DNA from: Saxidomus purpurata | Taxonomy: Eukaryota; Mollusca; Bivalvia; Venerida; Veneridae | DNA length: 64,000 bases | Reading direction: 5' to 3' | NCBI GenBank assembly: GCA_022818135.1 | Contig: JAFMSR010000006.1 | Location: 35,070,997 to 35,134,996, forward strand | In this document: positions 1 to 11,044 of the stretch, piece after piece | How positions within the stretch are numbered: position 1 is the stretch's first letter | Layout: each line of letters starts with the position of its first letter | Program-made: the position numbers and the translations under genes | The notes under the pieces: generated by a model | Database searches by the model: none | What the model was told of the DNA's origin: nothing | What the model saw: only the letters and a program-made list of their open reading frames with translations

Positions 1-869
1 AGTAAACATACATTTCTAATGGATATATTTTAATTCAATCAATCACACTTTATTTCATGATAATTTGATATATTTCATTAGAAATATCCACTTGAAAAAC
101 TAATTTCTTTCACTCTTCTGTAAAACAATATCTTTTGTTTTTTAATCTTACCAAACTTCTTGTTTTTGTCATGTGCTGGTAAAATGGCTGGATATGAATA
201 AAATATTAAGTTTTATTAAATTTATGGGTTTTTATAAATCGCAGCTTTCCATCACTGTTAAGGGATATAGAAATGGATGATTGGAGACAAGTAGCATAAA
301 GAACTGTAGTTCACTAATTCATTGCATGCATTTGCTGAAATTTCAGTCAGATATGTGTTTACTGATGCAATGTGAGTGGACGAAACCTGTGTAAATGAAC
401 ACTTTTCCATGCAGTTTTGGCAAAACAATTACCCACTGCTGGACTGCCACGTCAGGAAGAAGTTAAAACAAGTTTTTTCATGATCAGTTTGGTAACAGTT
501 AACACTTCATGCAAAATATTGAATTTTGAATAAATGGTAACTCAACAGTCCCTACCAGTTACAAACATCTTAACATTCTTGCCAAAAATTGCCATGGTGC
601 TTCATCCTAAAATGTCAAAAAATAAAGGTTACAGATTAGTAAAGTTGACATAATTTACAGTATCCTGGTGGGTTGTATTACCGGTGTATTTAAATTTCAG
701 AAACAAATTCTGAAAAGATTTATGACCATTCACCCGATATATTTGATTTGTTACCGTCCTATACCTTTTATTGATAATTTATGTAAAAGACAGATCATGT
801 TAAGAATTCCTTCAAAGTAAAACATACGCAAACGTAAACACCCTTTAGTCCATTTTTAGTAACAGTCTT
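1..869. other. Non-coding, no gene seen
   Basis: AT-rich sequence with no credible coding region. A short phrase around 669-700 (attaccggtgtatttaaatttc) resembles the terminus of the MITE that starts at 870, so part of this stretch may be a decayed relative. Confidence 0.5.
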
Positions 870-1277
870 GGAGGGTAATACCGGTGTATTGGTAAATTTC
901 TATCCCATGTCGTTCTTCAGGTCAAATATAACTAATACAATCGAGTCAGTGTTATTCAGGTAAGTCACTAGGTTAGTCCTCCGCAATTTTTTAATCACTG
1001 ACATATAAAATAATGTAATAAAAATATGTTTTAGCAAGCCAAGTGTTAAAACATTTAAAAGAAACACTGTTAGATAACAGTGATTGATACAGCGAGTGTT
1101 GGGGTTGGAAAATTTAGGGTTCATATACCTAAAATTTGAAAATCTCACACCATGTTATTTAGCATGTATCAGTGTCTATGTACAATATGCAAATTTTGTT
1201 GTGACGTCATTCACAAATTACGTTTGGATCATTTTTCGGAATGCCCCGGTAATATACGACCACTGGTAATACCCTCC
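870..1277. mobile_element. MITE-like element with short TIRs
   Basis: The left end ggagggtaataccggtg (870-886) is the imperfect inverted copy of cactggtaataccctcc (1261-1277). The interior has no credible coding sequence. A target-site duplication was not identified, so the family is unassigned. The 408-bp length and terminal inverted repeats fit a non-autonomous DNA transposon. Confidence 0.5.
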
Positions 1278-1380
1278 CCGACTATACAGTATATAAATTA
1301 TCACATATTAAATAAAAATAAAATAACAGTACTTTGGTTTTGTTTTTAATAGCCAAGATTTAATTTTCTCTATCCTAATA

Positions 1381-2217
1381 CAGTCGACTCTCGAAAACTC
1401 GAACACCCTCTGGGAAGCAAAATTTGTTCGAATTTTCGGTAGTTCGAACTTTCCGGAGTGAGCATGTCGGCCATATTGGAGATGGTACTAAAGACCGTTC
1501 TGTAAGAACGCCGTTCTGTCTAGAGTGAAGTGTACTAAAACCTGTGTAGGAACGTACTCGATTACTGAGTTTTGAGTGGAAGTTCTTTCTCTTCACTCCT
1601 TGTTTCCTGTCGCCGACTTGGCTATCCTCCCATTTCCGGGCCCTTCACCAAGTTGCTCAGCGAAATTAATTTTCCCCGAATTCGCCGACCTGGCTATCCC
1701 CCAATTACATGGACCTTCACCAGGTTGCTCGACGTTAGAACTTTGTACACTATGTTCTGACATAATTGTGTGGTTGACATTGAAAAATCTAGATTTTATA
1801 TAGCTTTATTGAATATGAAACAATTAACTCATTTTATGACAGGCGAATGATTGCCACAAATATAATCATAAGTGTCAGCACGCGCGGCAAACAAATACAC
1901 ATATCCTCGATTATTACCATGTGACGTCATTTACTCAATCAAGCTGGCACCTGCTCAATTTTCACGAGGTGTGAAAAACATGCAGCCAGCTGATTGATCA
2001 ATTAATGAACGACACTGTTCAAACTTCCCGGAGTTGTTCACACTATTTTATTAATGAGCGGCAAATAATATCACTTCGAAAGTTCCGATTATCCGGGTTC
2101 CGATTAACCGTAGTAGAACATATTGAATTTAGAAGGAAAAAATTCGGGACCCGAAAATGTGTTCGAATAATCGGGGGTGTTCCAATTATCCGGGTTCGAA
2201 CTTTCGAGAGTCGACTG
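1381..2217. mobile_element. Tigger/pogo-like non-autonomous DNA transposon
   Basis: Terminal inverted repeats CAGTCGACTCTCGAAA (1381 onward) and TTTCGAGAGTCGACTG (ending 2217) are flanked on both sides by TA (1379-1380 and 2218-2219), the target duplication of the Tc1/mariner-pogo group. Subterminal iterations of gttcgaa and ttccgattatccggg are typical of Tigger-type ends. At 837 bp it is too short for a transposase, and no long open frame is present, so it is a deletion derivative or MITE. Family assignment is from the look of the ends. Confidence 0.75.
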
Positions 2218-2943
2218 TACTACCAACTTGTCAGTGTCTAGTAACTTGAAGGCTGAGAAATACTGATAAAAGGGCAATGGTGGCCCTATGTCCTCACTTG
2301 AGCACCACTGCTCTAAATGACAAGGTCAAGTTTTACGATACTGTTAATTTGGAAATTTTGGCCTGACAAACCTTTTTTTGATTTGTGAGCAGACAGATTT
2401 AATTTGCAAACAAAGAATTCTCTAATAGTAACTAATCTTTCGCAAGATTTTTCAATTAGCGAAGTGGGAATTCATGAAAACAGGTCTACTGCATGACAGG
2501 GGGTATTCTTACCACTATACTATTAAGTATTGTTGATAATTGATGAAATACCTGTGGTCAGAACATAACAGATGTAAAAATTTGCATATATCAAAGTCGT
2601 TCTTTCTATTGTGAAGGTGCGAATCAAAATTGATATGATTCAATCTGTCTGATTGAAAAACATTAGGACAACTAATTGTAAAAGTAATTGTAATTTCGTA
2701 AAACGTGTACCCCATATATTTTGTAGTGTGCGTTTCATATATTATTATGTATCAGTCTGGATCACTTATCGTGTATTTGCCGTTATGTGCAAATATCATG
2801 CGCTCTGTGTTACAACTGTTATGTTCTGACTACTGTATCCAGGTTAAAGGTGTCACACAAAGTAAATTTTTCAATAAAAAAAATGTGAAACATTCTACTT
2901 GTCATTTCATTAGCAGTTGAAAGATTACCAAATTCCTGACAAA
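2218..2943. other. Non-coding, no gene seen
   Basis: AT-rich sequence between the pogo-like element and the 146-bp repeat element. Only short open frames without recognisable domains are present. Confidence 0.5.
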
Positions 2944-4106
2944 AACTAGAGCTATCACTAAATGTGATTAATACCCCCAAAAGGATTGCTTTATAAACTG
3001 AAGAAGTTCGTAGTAACATAATACCTTGCAAACAAACTAAAAAGAGATATTGTTCTTAGCAGTTCCTCTCATTGTGCTTGACCATTGTATGAAGTTGTAT
3101 TGAATTCCAACTTGTAGTTTTCGAAAAATGCTCCAGACAGGGAAAAGTAACAAAGGGCAATAACACTGTAATTAGTCAAGATGGAGTTATGGTTCCTGTG
3201 CACTGCACTCCCTCTCACTGTGCTTGACCATTGTATGAAGTTGTATTGAATTCCAACCAGAAGTTTTCAAGTTATGCTCCGGACAAGGAAAAGTAACAAA
3301 GGGTAATAACTCTGTAATGAGTCAAGATGGAGTTATAGTTCCTGTGCACTGCACTTCCTCCAAATGTGCTTGATCATTGTATGAAGTTGTATTGAATTCC
3401 AACTTGTAGTTTTCAAGTTATGCTCCGGACAAGGAAAAGTAACAAAGGGCAATAACTCTGTAATTAGTCAAGATGGAGTTATAGTTCTTGTGCACTGCAC
3501 TTCCTCTCAATGTGCTTGACCATTGTATGAAGTTGTATTGAATTCCAACCAGTAGTTTTCAAGTTATGCTCCGGACAAGTAAAAGTAACAAAGGGCAATA
3601 ACTCAGTAAATACTCAAGATAGAGTTATGGTTCTTGTACACTGCACTTCCTCTGAGTGTGCTTGATCATTGTATGAAGTTGTATTGAATTCCAACTAGTA
3701 GTTTTCAAGTTATGCTCCGGACAAGGAAAAGTAACAAAGGGCAATAACTCTGTAATGAGTCAAGATGGAGTTATGGTTCTTGCGCACTGCACTTCCTCTC
3801 AATGTGCTTGACCATTGTATGAAGTTGTATTGAATTCCAACTTGTAGTTTTCAAGTTATGCTCCGGACAAGGAAAAGTAACAAAGGGCAATAACTCTGTA
3901 ATTAGTCAAGATGGAGTTATAGTTCTTGTGCACTGCACTTCCTCTCAATGTGCTTGACCATTGTATGAAGTTGTATTGAATTCCAACTAGTAGTTTTCAA
4001 GTTATGCTCCGGACAAGGAAAATGCAACAGACCGCCCGACCGACCGACCGACCAACCACCGGGTGACTCCTATATACCCCCCTAAACTTCGTTTTGGGGG
4101 TATAAT
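2944..4106. mobile_element. Dispersed element with 146-bp tandem core (copy 1)
   Basis: The left flank (actagagctatcact, then ATACCCCCAAAAG) is followed by seven direct units spaced exactly 146 bp apart, with anchor gaagttgtattgaattcc at 3091, 3237, 3383, 3529, 3675, 3821 and 3967. After the core come a (GACC)n tract and the right end CTTCGTTTTGGGGGTATAA, partly inverted relative to the left end. A second copy with the same layout is at 48744-49816, which proves this is a dispersed element. From memory it resembles the pearl-type or Helitron-like non-autonomous elements of bivalves. No coding capacity is seen. Confidence 0.75.
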
Positions 4107-5639
4107 TAGCTTAATACAGCTGCGCCGAACAAGTCACTCTTTCTAGAAGAAGTTATGGCCAGGGTACTCGAAACAAAAACCCAAAATGCAAAGTGATCGA
4201 GAGTAAGATGCAGAACATGTTAGGAAATTTCAGACAGTTGGTTATCTTAAGTTAGCTGGCTTCACATGGACTCAGTTTTGGGACCGGCGTTCTGTCATGT
4301 TTGTCGTTCATTCCCCCAACCTTGCAGACAGGACTTCTGGTTTTTATACAGGAAACTGTACCAGGAAAGGTACATGTACAGTTTACCAACATGTCTTGTA
4401 TGTCCACTTCAGAACGTTCAAATAAAAATCGAAACCGGGTCCCTATTTGAATTGTAATCACTGTCAAGTGAATTTTTAAATCGAAGTTCAAAAAAAAGGA
4501 TTTCCACTGTACCTTCTGATCAAACATTTCATACAAATGAAAACCAAATATCAGTTGTGGCATGTAGTGTTAACAAGGCCTCACTAGAATCTAATAAACT
4601 GTTGCACCTCACATGTAGACATTGTTATAGTCTGAAACAGTTTCATGAAACTGAAATGGGAGGGATAAAGTATGGGTCTGTTTGGTTATACCTAAACATT
4701 ATATGGGGATATATAGGAGTCAGGATGATGGTTTGTTCATGTTTGAGCCTACTCCAGGCCTCCTAAACCACTTGGAAGGATTTTCATGAATCTCAAATCA
4801 AATCTTCATTTATTCAAGATGACATGCAGAGCATAGAACTCATTTTCAAGAAGAGACATAAAAATATAGTAAAACTGCCATCAACCAAGAGAAAACTGCA
4901 TCACATCAAAGAATATTTATTACAAAACTTACTTATGACGCATGAAGATATTTGTTAATGATAACTCTAGAAACTAGCAGAAAACTTTATCACGATGTAT
5001 GAATTGAGGAAACAGCTATGAGAGATAAGGATCACAGTAAAACTTACTATGGCTTTTCATGATAATTTGACAAACAACTGTACATAGTTGTGCGAGTCCT
5101 AAGGCCCTCGGTTAACAATTTTCTTGTTTGGCGGGGGTATAAAATACAGCATGCATTGTACACACCGCAGCTCAAATCTACATTATACAACTTTAGGCAA
5201 GGTGTTTGCCAAGTGTAACAGGTAAAGAACATCACAGAGACAAAACTGTGAATCAAAACGCTGACTGGATGTGTTGAGCGTTCCCTGGCATCTGAACATC
5301 AACTGCAATGTACTTCCAAGATTAAACATTCTGAACTTTCGGTTATAATCCTCTATTGGAAATTTGGTTGTTCATGAAAAAATATGGAAGACTATACCAT
5401 AAAGGATAATAATTATCTAGAAAACCCCTGAATCTGTGAACAATTCAGGGCCTGAACTAGTATTGTTCCGTACCTTGCGGCAGCACAACAAATTCCAATA
5501 TCATAATTTCCGCTTGGTAAAACAACTGACAGCCAGAGTACGACAACTGTCAAGCCTGAAGCTACTAAAATTATCATACACTTCATACCAATACAAAATA
5601 CATTTGGTCTGAAAAGCTGTCTAGTAGGTTTGACTTTAC
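4107..5639. other. Probable intron or intergenic DNA
   Basis: No recognisable coding exon on either strand. Short open frames, the longest at 4252-4563 on the minus strand, have no domain signature. If the LRP-like gene continues past the EGF exon at 5640, this is intron. Confidence 0.4.
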
Positions 5640-5780
5640 CTGAAACGAAACATGTCTTGTTGCCATCTGCCAACACATAACCTGTCTGACAACTACATGT
5701 GTACTGCTTCACACTTTCCAAACACAGCTGACTGCACACTGGGACCCCTGCTTTGTTCACACCACACACCTCTCTCTCTG
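5640..5780 (-). CDS. EGF-like domain exon of an LRP-like receptor
   Basis: On the minus strand the exon begins after an acceptor ending ctgcag (AG at 5782-5781) and ends at a donor CAG|GTAAAG (GT at 5639-5638). It is 141 bp with phase 1 at both ends, the usual setting of EGF modules in LDL-receptor-type genes. The translation holds six cysteines in EGF order (C-x9-C-x3-C-x8-C-x1-C-x12-C), including VCSQLC, YTCSCQTGYVLADG and NKTC. The SQLC...GYVL.DG.KTC pattern is that of EGF repeats that cap YWTD propellers. Such modules are extracellular, disulfide-bonded spacers. A damaged copy lies at 8002-8142. Membership in the same gene as the YWTD exons near 50 kb is inferred from strand and domain logic, not shown. 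Confidence 0.7.
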
Positions 5781-5936
5781 CTGCAGTATACAACAATATA
5801 CATTAACTTAGTAATTTGAAGAAAGATCTTACCACTGGGACTTTTCATTAAATAAAATAAACTAAAAACGAAACACTTAACACCAAATAGATACTGTGAA
5901 CTACAAACAATTTTGCAATTTTCTGATACAAGCAGT

Positions 5937-6810
5937 ACACTGTTAGAGGGACTGGTTCCCCTGTATTTCCTTTATCCAGACTGGTTCTGTACACAAGTGT
6001 TTCATGGTCTGACACAAGCAGTTCACTGTTACCTGTATCAACAAGGACTGGTTCTCCTGTATTTCCCTCATCCAGACTGTTCTTGACACAAGTGTTCCAT
6101 GGTCTGACACAGGCAGTTCACTGCTACCTGTATCAACAAGGACTGGTTCTCCTGTATTTCCCTCATCCAGACTGTTCTTGACACAAGTGTTCCATGGTCT
6201 GACACAGGCAGTTCACTGCTACCTGTATCAACAAGGACTGGTTCTCCTGTATTTCCCTCATCCAGACTGTTCTTGACACAAGTGTTCCATGGTCTGACAC
6301 AAGCAGTTCACTGCTACCTGTATCAACAAGGACTGGTTCTCCTGTATTTCCCTCATCCAGACTGTTCTTGACACAAGTGTTCCATGGTCTGACACAAGCA
6401 GTATGCTGTTACCTGTATCAACAAGAGGGACTGGTTCAATTTTGTATTTCCACCATCCAGACTGGTTCTGTACACACATGTGCCATGGTCTGACACAAGC
6501 AGTACACTATTACCTGTATCAACAAGAAGGACTGGTTCAATTTTGTATTTCCACCATCCAGACTGGTTCTGTACACAAGTGTTCCATGGTCTGACACAAG
6601 CAGTTCACTAAAACCTGTATCAACAGTACACTATTACCAGTATCAACAAGAGGGACTGGATCCCCTGTATGGTACCTCATCCAGACTGGTTCTGTACACA
6701 AGTGTTCCTCAGTCTGACACAAGCAGTACACTGTTACCTGTTTTAACAAGAGGGACTGGTTCTGTAAACAAGTGTTCCATGGTCCAACACAAGCAGTACA
6801 CTATCATCTG
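5937..6810. repeat. 95-102-bp minisatellite
   Basis: Direct repeats of a unit containing ccatggtctgacacaagcag. Anchors at 6003, 6098, 6193, 6288 and 6383 are exactly 95 bp apart; further copies at 6483, 6585 and about 6705 drift to 100-120 bp. About nine copies in all, the central ones nearly identical. It lies in what would be the intron between the 7.5-kb and 5.7-kb exons. Open frames inside it are only repeat translation. Confidence 0.85.
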
Positions 6811-7004
6811 GACCAAACCAGTAACATTTATTGTATTTACCAGAATTGATCAGTAGTGACAAGAAGAAAGGACATACAAGCCTGCTTTACAATTATTATT
6901 GTATAATGCTTTAGTTTGGCAGAGTTAAATGTTGGCAGCAATCACAACACGTATAACAGCATGTAGTTACAAAACCCTGCATCCCCGCACCTGTAACACT
7001 GTGT

Positions 7005-7155
7005 ACAATAATCTTTCACTGGTTGCACGTGCAGATGGGAATATCTGGCTAGAGGGTAACTGTTTTGGCGGTAAAATGGCAGAGATTTGTAACCGCCATA
7101 ACAGTTACTCCAGAGCCAGATATTCCCATTCGCACGTACATCCAGTAATAGATTC
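7005..7155. mobile_element. Small foldback element
   Basis: Two inverted arms of more than 40 bp. The left arm reads gggaatatctggct then gggtaactgtt (about 7036-7067); the right arm reads aacagttactcc then agccagatattccc (about 7100-7130). Outer parts (ggttgcacgtgc and gcacgtacatcc) pair imperfectly. The core resembles the foldback at 42776-42850, suggesting a small family. No coding capacity. Confidence 0.55.
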
Positions 7156-7501
7156 TTTTACTTGCATACCATATTCTAATAATAGTAGCAGAAATAAAAT
7201 AAAAGTAATGACTTACATTTTACGCGCTATTTTCTTGTAGTAATGTATGAATTTAAGCATTCATTCATAAAAGTAATTGGTTCTGACGTCATTAAGTCAT
7301 CTTACACGGGGGGTGTAAGATGAGATGTTCCAGCACTGGTAAAAAATGCAGATATACCGATCTGGTATGCAAGAAACTATCATTCTACTATGGCATCTCA
7401 AACAACTCGTAAATTCAGTGCTGAATACAGAATGACCTAAATCTGTGACATGAGTCATGTCACATGACTGTTCGGCAGCTCTGTCAATAGTTCAATGTCA
7501 C

Positions 7502-7564
7502 CTGTTTCTGTGAAATAAACACTGACCTCCTTCCCGGACACATACACTAATCTTGGTTCCTCTC
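7502..7564 (-). CDS. Propeller-start exon candidate, LRP-like gene
   Basis: The minus strand shows an acceptor tatattacag|GAGAGG (AG at 7566-7565) and a donor ACAG|GTGAC (GT at 7501-7500). The 63-bp exon is phase 1 at both ends and reads EEPRLVYVSGKEVSVYFTET. This resembles the short strand that opens a YWTD propeller just after an EGF domain (xxPxLLYxxxxxIxxx in LRP5/6-type proteins). Its phase accepts an upstream EGF exon such as the damaged one at 8002-8142. Coding-like sequence continues past the donor (GDIELLTELPNSH before an in-frame stop), so a later donor near 7465 is possible. No transcript support; may be a relic. Confidence 0.45.
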
Positions 7565-8001
7565 CTGTAATATATCATAAGTCAAAAAGTTAGATAGAAA
7601 TCACTAACCAAAGGTGTAAAATAAATAAAGTATTCCTAAAACACCATCAAACTTAGTATCCATCCAATTATACACCCATACAAAATAATAAATCCTTCCA
7701 AATATGAATATTAGCAGACAAGGATGCCTCAACTGTTCAAGAGCACATCACATCATCTACTTTCAAGACTACATTCTGGACTTTCGGTCTGCATACAATA
7801 GTTAAAGTACATCTATTATTATTCTAATAAAAGTCCTTAATCACTGGTCATCTCAAGCTATTAAAATTATCAAACACTTCCAGCAATGCAAAATGCATTT
7901 GGTCTGAATAACTGATATTGGTGTGTTAAAGGTAAGTATGATCTTAGATTGGCTCTGTTATAATCAAGTGCAACATGTGAGTCTAGTAGGTTTGACTTTA
8001 C

Positions 8002-8142
8002 CTGAAACCAAACATGTCTTGTTGTCATCTGCCAACACATAACCTGTCTCACAACTACATGTGTACTGCTCCGCACTTTCCAAACGCAGCTGATTTCACA
8101 CTGGGACCATTGATTTGTTCACACCACACCTGTCTCTCACTG
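8002..8142 (-). pseudogene. Damaged duplicate EGF-like exon
   Basis: This is a colinear 141-bp copy of the EGF exon at 5640-5780, with the same acceptor context, the same CAG|GTAAAG donor and phase 1 at both ends. The codon for the second cysteine (TGC in the intact copy) is TGA here, and the third cysteine codon (TGT) is CGT, arginine. The remaining four cysteines and the GYVLADDNKTC region persist. Similarity extends downstream of the donor (tctagtaggtttgactttacc) and into flanking DNA near 7870-7930, interrupted by about 80 bp. It is therefore a segmental duplication with one decayed copy. A sequencing or allelic error is the alternative, but two lost cysteines argue against it. Confidence 0.75.
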
Positions 8143-8849
8143 CTGAAGTATACAAAAATACACATTACAAAAACATTCTGCCACAATATAGTTACACTTG
8201 TCAGACAGCTTTCCTTTGTCTGAACATTTTGATATAAAAATTGTAGTGATACTTTTGTTCAATGTTTGCTATGGAGGTCATTTCCAGACCAAATGTCTTC
8301 ACATTATAGTTCAATCTAAAAAAATAGGCAAAATTTTATAGGTAATCCTCTTGCTTATCAAAAACAGTCAGGGGTGTAACTCATATAAGTTACTTTTCGA
8401 GGGATTTATCACCATGATTGTAACTTCTACAAGTTATTTTTATCTTGTACTTAACACTCACTTTATAACTTCTACAAGTTATTTTTGTTCAAATACTATG
8501 AAGATTTAAAATTGTTTTTCCACAAGAAAACGAAGTTTCTTGGATGTTCATATATTTTCCTTCTATTTCTTGATCATTGAACTTCATGATTATAAAGTAA
8601 AATCTGTTACTCCACGACAAAACCTTCTTACGCCAGGCTTTTGAAGTTGGACTTTCTTGAAGTCATCTCCAAGAGAATTTTGGCAATAAATCCATTATGT
8701 CTAATTGAAAAGACATTGCTGTCTGCTACGAAGACAGAACCTGCAGTTCTTCCTCTTATCTAAAGGTATTTGCAGAGGTAGTCTGCTAGTAATGGATAAA
8801 TTAAAGACAAACTGAAATTTTGAATAACCAGATGCCCACGTGCAACATG
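8143..8849. other. Non-coding, no gene seen
   Basis: AT-rich; iterated aacttctacaagttatttt phrases occur near 8380-8490. No credible coding exon was found. Confidence 0.45.
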
Positions 8850-9520
8850 TCGAGCCCGCCATATGTCAAAAGGGCTAACTCCTTACCAAGTAGAGATGGG
8901 TCAAAATACACCTAAATATTGGATGTAACATGCATGTTGTACCACAGAAAAGTGGTCTCAATTTTTCTCTACGGCCAGTAATAAAAAAGTTACAATATAA
9001 GCTATTTATAGTAACAACAAAGGGAAGTAATTCTAAAAACAAGGGTAGTCCATGGTGGTGAACATTTGTACAAAGTAACATCAAAATCCCTCCATGCATG
9101 AAGAAAGAAATGCTCCAGACAATGATATTCTTGACTTTGAACTTAAAGCTCTAAGTGTGACCTTGACCTTAGACCTAGGGACCTGGTTCTTGCGCATGAC
9201 ACTCCGTCTCATGATGGTGAACATTTTTGCCAAGTTAAATTAAAATCCCTCCATGCATGAAAAAGATATGCTCCGGACAAAGTCATTCTTGAATTTAACC
9301 TTTAACCTCCAAGTGTGACCTTGACCTTAGACCTAGGGACCTGGTTCTTGCGCATGACACTCTATCTCATGATGGTGAACATTTGTGCCAAGTAACATCA
9401 AAATCCCTCCATGCATGAAAAAGATATGGTCCGGACAAAATCGGACGGACGCACGCACATACACCAAACCGCCAAAAAAGACGACTAAATGTGACCTTGA
9501 TAAAATCTCTTTCAAATCAA
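8850..9520. repeat. Dispersed repeat with 158-bp tandem units
   Basis: Begins near cacgtgcaacatgtcgagcc and contains units with agacctagggacctggttct at 9171 and 9329 (158-bp spacing) and the phrases gtgaccttgaccttaga and tccctccatgcatgaa. It ends in the run tttcaaatcaaatcaaa. A related start occurs at 62212, and a related segment in opposite orientation near 35045-35140. It belongs to the same broad class as the 146-, 157- and 170-bp tandem-core elements of this window. Non-coding. Confidence 0.65.
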
Positions 9521-9625
9521 ATCAAATGTGTTGCAGAAACTTCCTCTCATAAACTTAAACAATGTGTGTTTTCAGTGATTTCCACATTGTTTTAAATATA
9601 GGTTAAAATTTCTGAAGATGAATTA

Positions 9626-10644
9626 TAGTGTTTTTGGATAACTGCAATTTCGGCTAACTGAATTTATATAGTAAACTTAAAGTGTTTTCGGCTAAGTTAT
9701 TTAGAGTAGCACAATAGAGCAGAAGAGATAGGATCAAAGTGTTAAATTAGATATAAACTTTAAAAAATGTTGCATAATGTTACAGACTTTATTATTATTG
9801 AACAGACCGGCTTGCGAAGGAAGCTGCAGTAGAAGCAGAGTCTATGAGTGACGAGGGGATAGTTACAAGCCAAAGAGATATCAGGATGTCAGCCCGAGAA
9901 TCAACAAAAATTAAGTGGCAAAGGAGATGGGAAACTAGTAACAACGGTCGACACCTCTATCAATTCAGACAAAAGGTAAAGCCCAAGCATATTGGCTTCA
10001 ATGGATTCAGCAGCCAAAAGCCAATGCTTCATTTACAAAGTGGTTACTGTCTGAAAGACTACCTCCATAAAGTCGGCATAGAAAATTCACCAATCTGTAG
10101 CTGTGGAGAACCAGAGACTGTTGCTCACTTTTTATCAGATTGCACAATATATGAGGGTCTCCGGGAGAAATTCAAAAAAGAAATTTTCCTATATACCGGA
10201 TTGAATGACTTTAGTGAACACTTGTTGCTGACCGAACAAGAAGATGACCCACACAAAGAGTACCGCAGAGTCATACTTGAAATTCTGAATAACTTTGTAA
10301 AGTCATCCAAAAGATTTAACTAATAAGTTATACTTTACACAACCGATTTCAGTTTACTAAATTAGATTTCGAATACCTGTGCGTTTTTAAGTGTTTTTAC
10401 TTGAGGAAAATTTTTTAGCCTATACCGGAGTGTTAAAACGGCCATTTGAAGGCTAAGACAAAACCAAACCAAACCTTGACAAGTTGTCATTGACATACCA
10501 TTCGCACCTAATTGAAACATCTATTAACACCTTTGATCGCACCTCTTTTGATCTATTGTGCTACTCTTTTTGACTTAGCCGAAAACACTCCATGTTTACT
10601 ATATAAATTGAGTTAGCCGAAACTTCAGTTAGCCGAAAACACTG
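9626..10644. mobile_element. DNA transposon with ~100-130-bp TIRs, hosting a LINE fragment
   Basis: The left end agtgtttttggataactgca leads into cggctaactgaatttatata, tagtaaac, agtgttttcggctaagt and gagtagcacaatag. The right end (about 10500-10644) holds the same series inverted, finishing in gccgaaaacactg. CAGTGTTTTCGG ends with iterated CGGCTAACT resemble pogo/Tigger-type TIRs. A clean TA duplication is not seen; an 11-bp direct repeat tctgaagatga lies just outside both ends (9611-9621 and 10651-10661). The interior carries a non-LTR fragment in place of a transposase, so the element is non-autonomous and was either invaded or rearranged. Confidence 0.65.
9802..10322 (+). pseudogene. 5'-truncated LINE ORF2 tail (RNase H end plus zinc knuckle)
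   Basis: The open frame runs from just after a stop at 9799 to TAA at 10320-10322. Its first residues, TDRLAKEAAVEAES, match the last helix of the RNase H domain of non-LTR retrotransposons (ADxLAKEAA). About 85 codons later comes a CCHC-type knuckle, CSCGEPETVAHFLSDC, typical of the C terminus of RNase H-bearing LINEs. The first ATG is at 9844. All of the RT and endonuclease is missing, as expected for a 5'-truncated insertion. The 3' side continues to a tail of accaaaccaaacc near 10475. It sits wholly inside a TIR element. Not functional alone. Confidence 0.7.
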
Positions 10645-11044
10645 ACACCCTCTGAAGATGACTAATTATTGGACTTGTGCATTCATTCTCTCTAGCTAAA
10701 CTTTGTAACAGCATGCAAAATCGTTAAAATAAACCATTTTTGAAAGTTAATTGTTGGAAGCCGTGCAAAAAAGTGTGATCATCCTTTTCTTGGCTGACTA
10801 ACATTTTCTTCTCCGAGCTGAAAATTTTTCGAAACAACTGTTTGTATCCCAATTATAGACATATTTGTTAACTTAAACATTACTAAGTATCACTAGAGTG
10901 ATTTTCCAACTCATCAATAGTAATTCATTGTTAAACAGGCCAGTATATCGTCGTTGCTATTTTTTTTCACTGTACCGGATAATTTTACCCTTACACCGGT
11001 TGTTTGTTTACGTTTCCTTCAACATCCGGTTACCAAATAGAGTT

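Noticed and set aside
4252..4563. 103-codon minus-strand frame
   Set aside because: No domain and no splice or codon evidence; likely chance.
5937..6810. CRISPR-like array
   Set aside because: Whole 95-bp units repeat with no unique spacers; it is a minisatellite in a eukaryotic genome.
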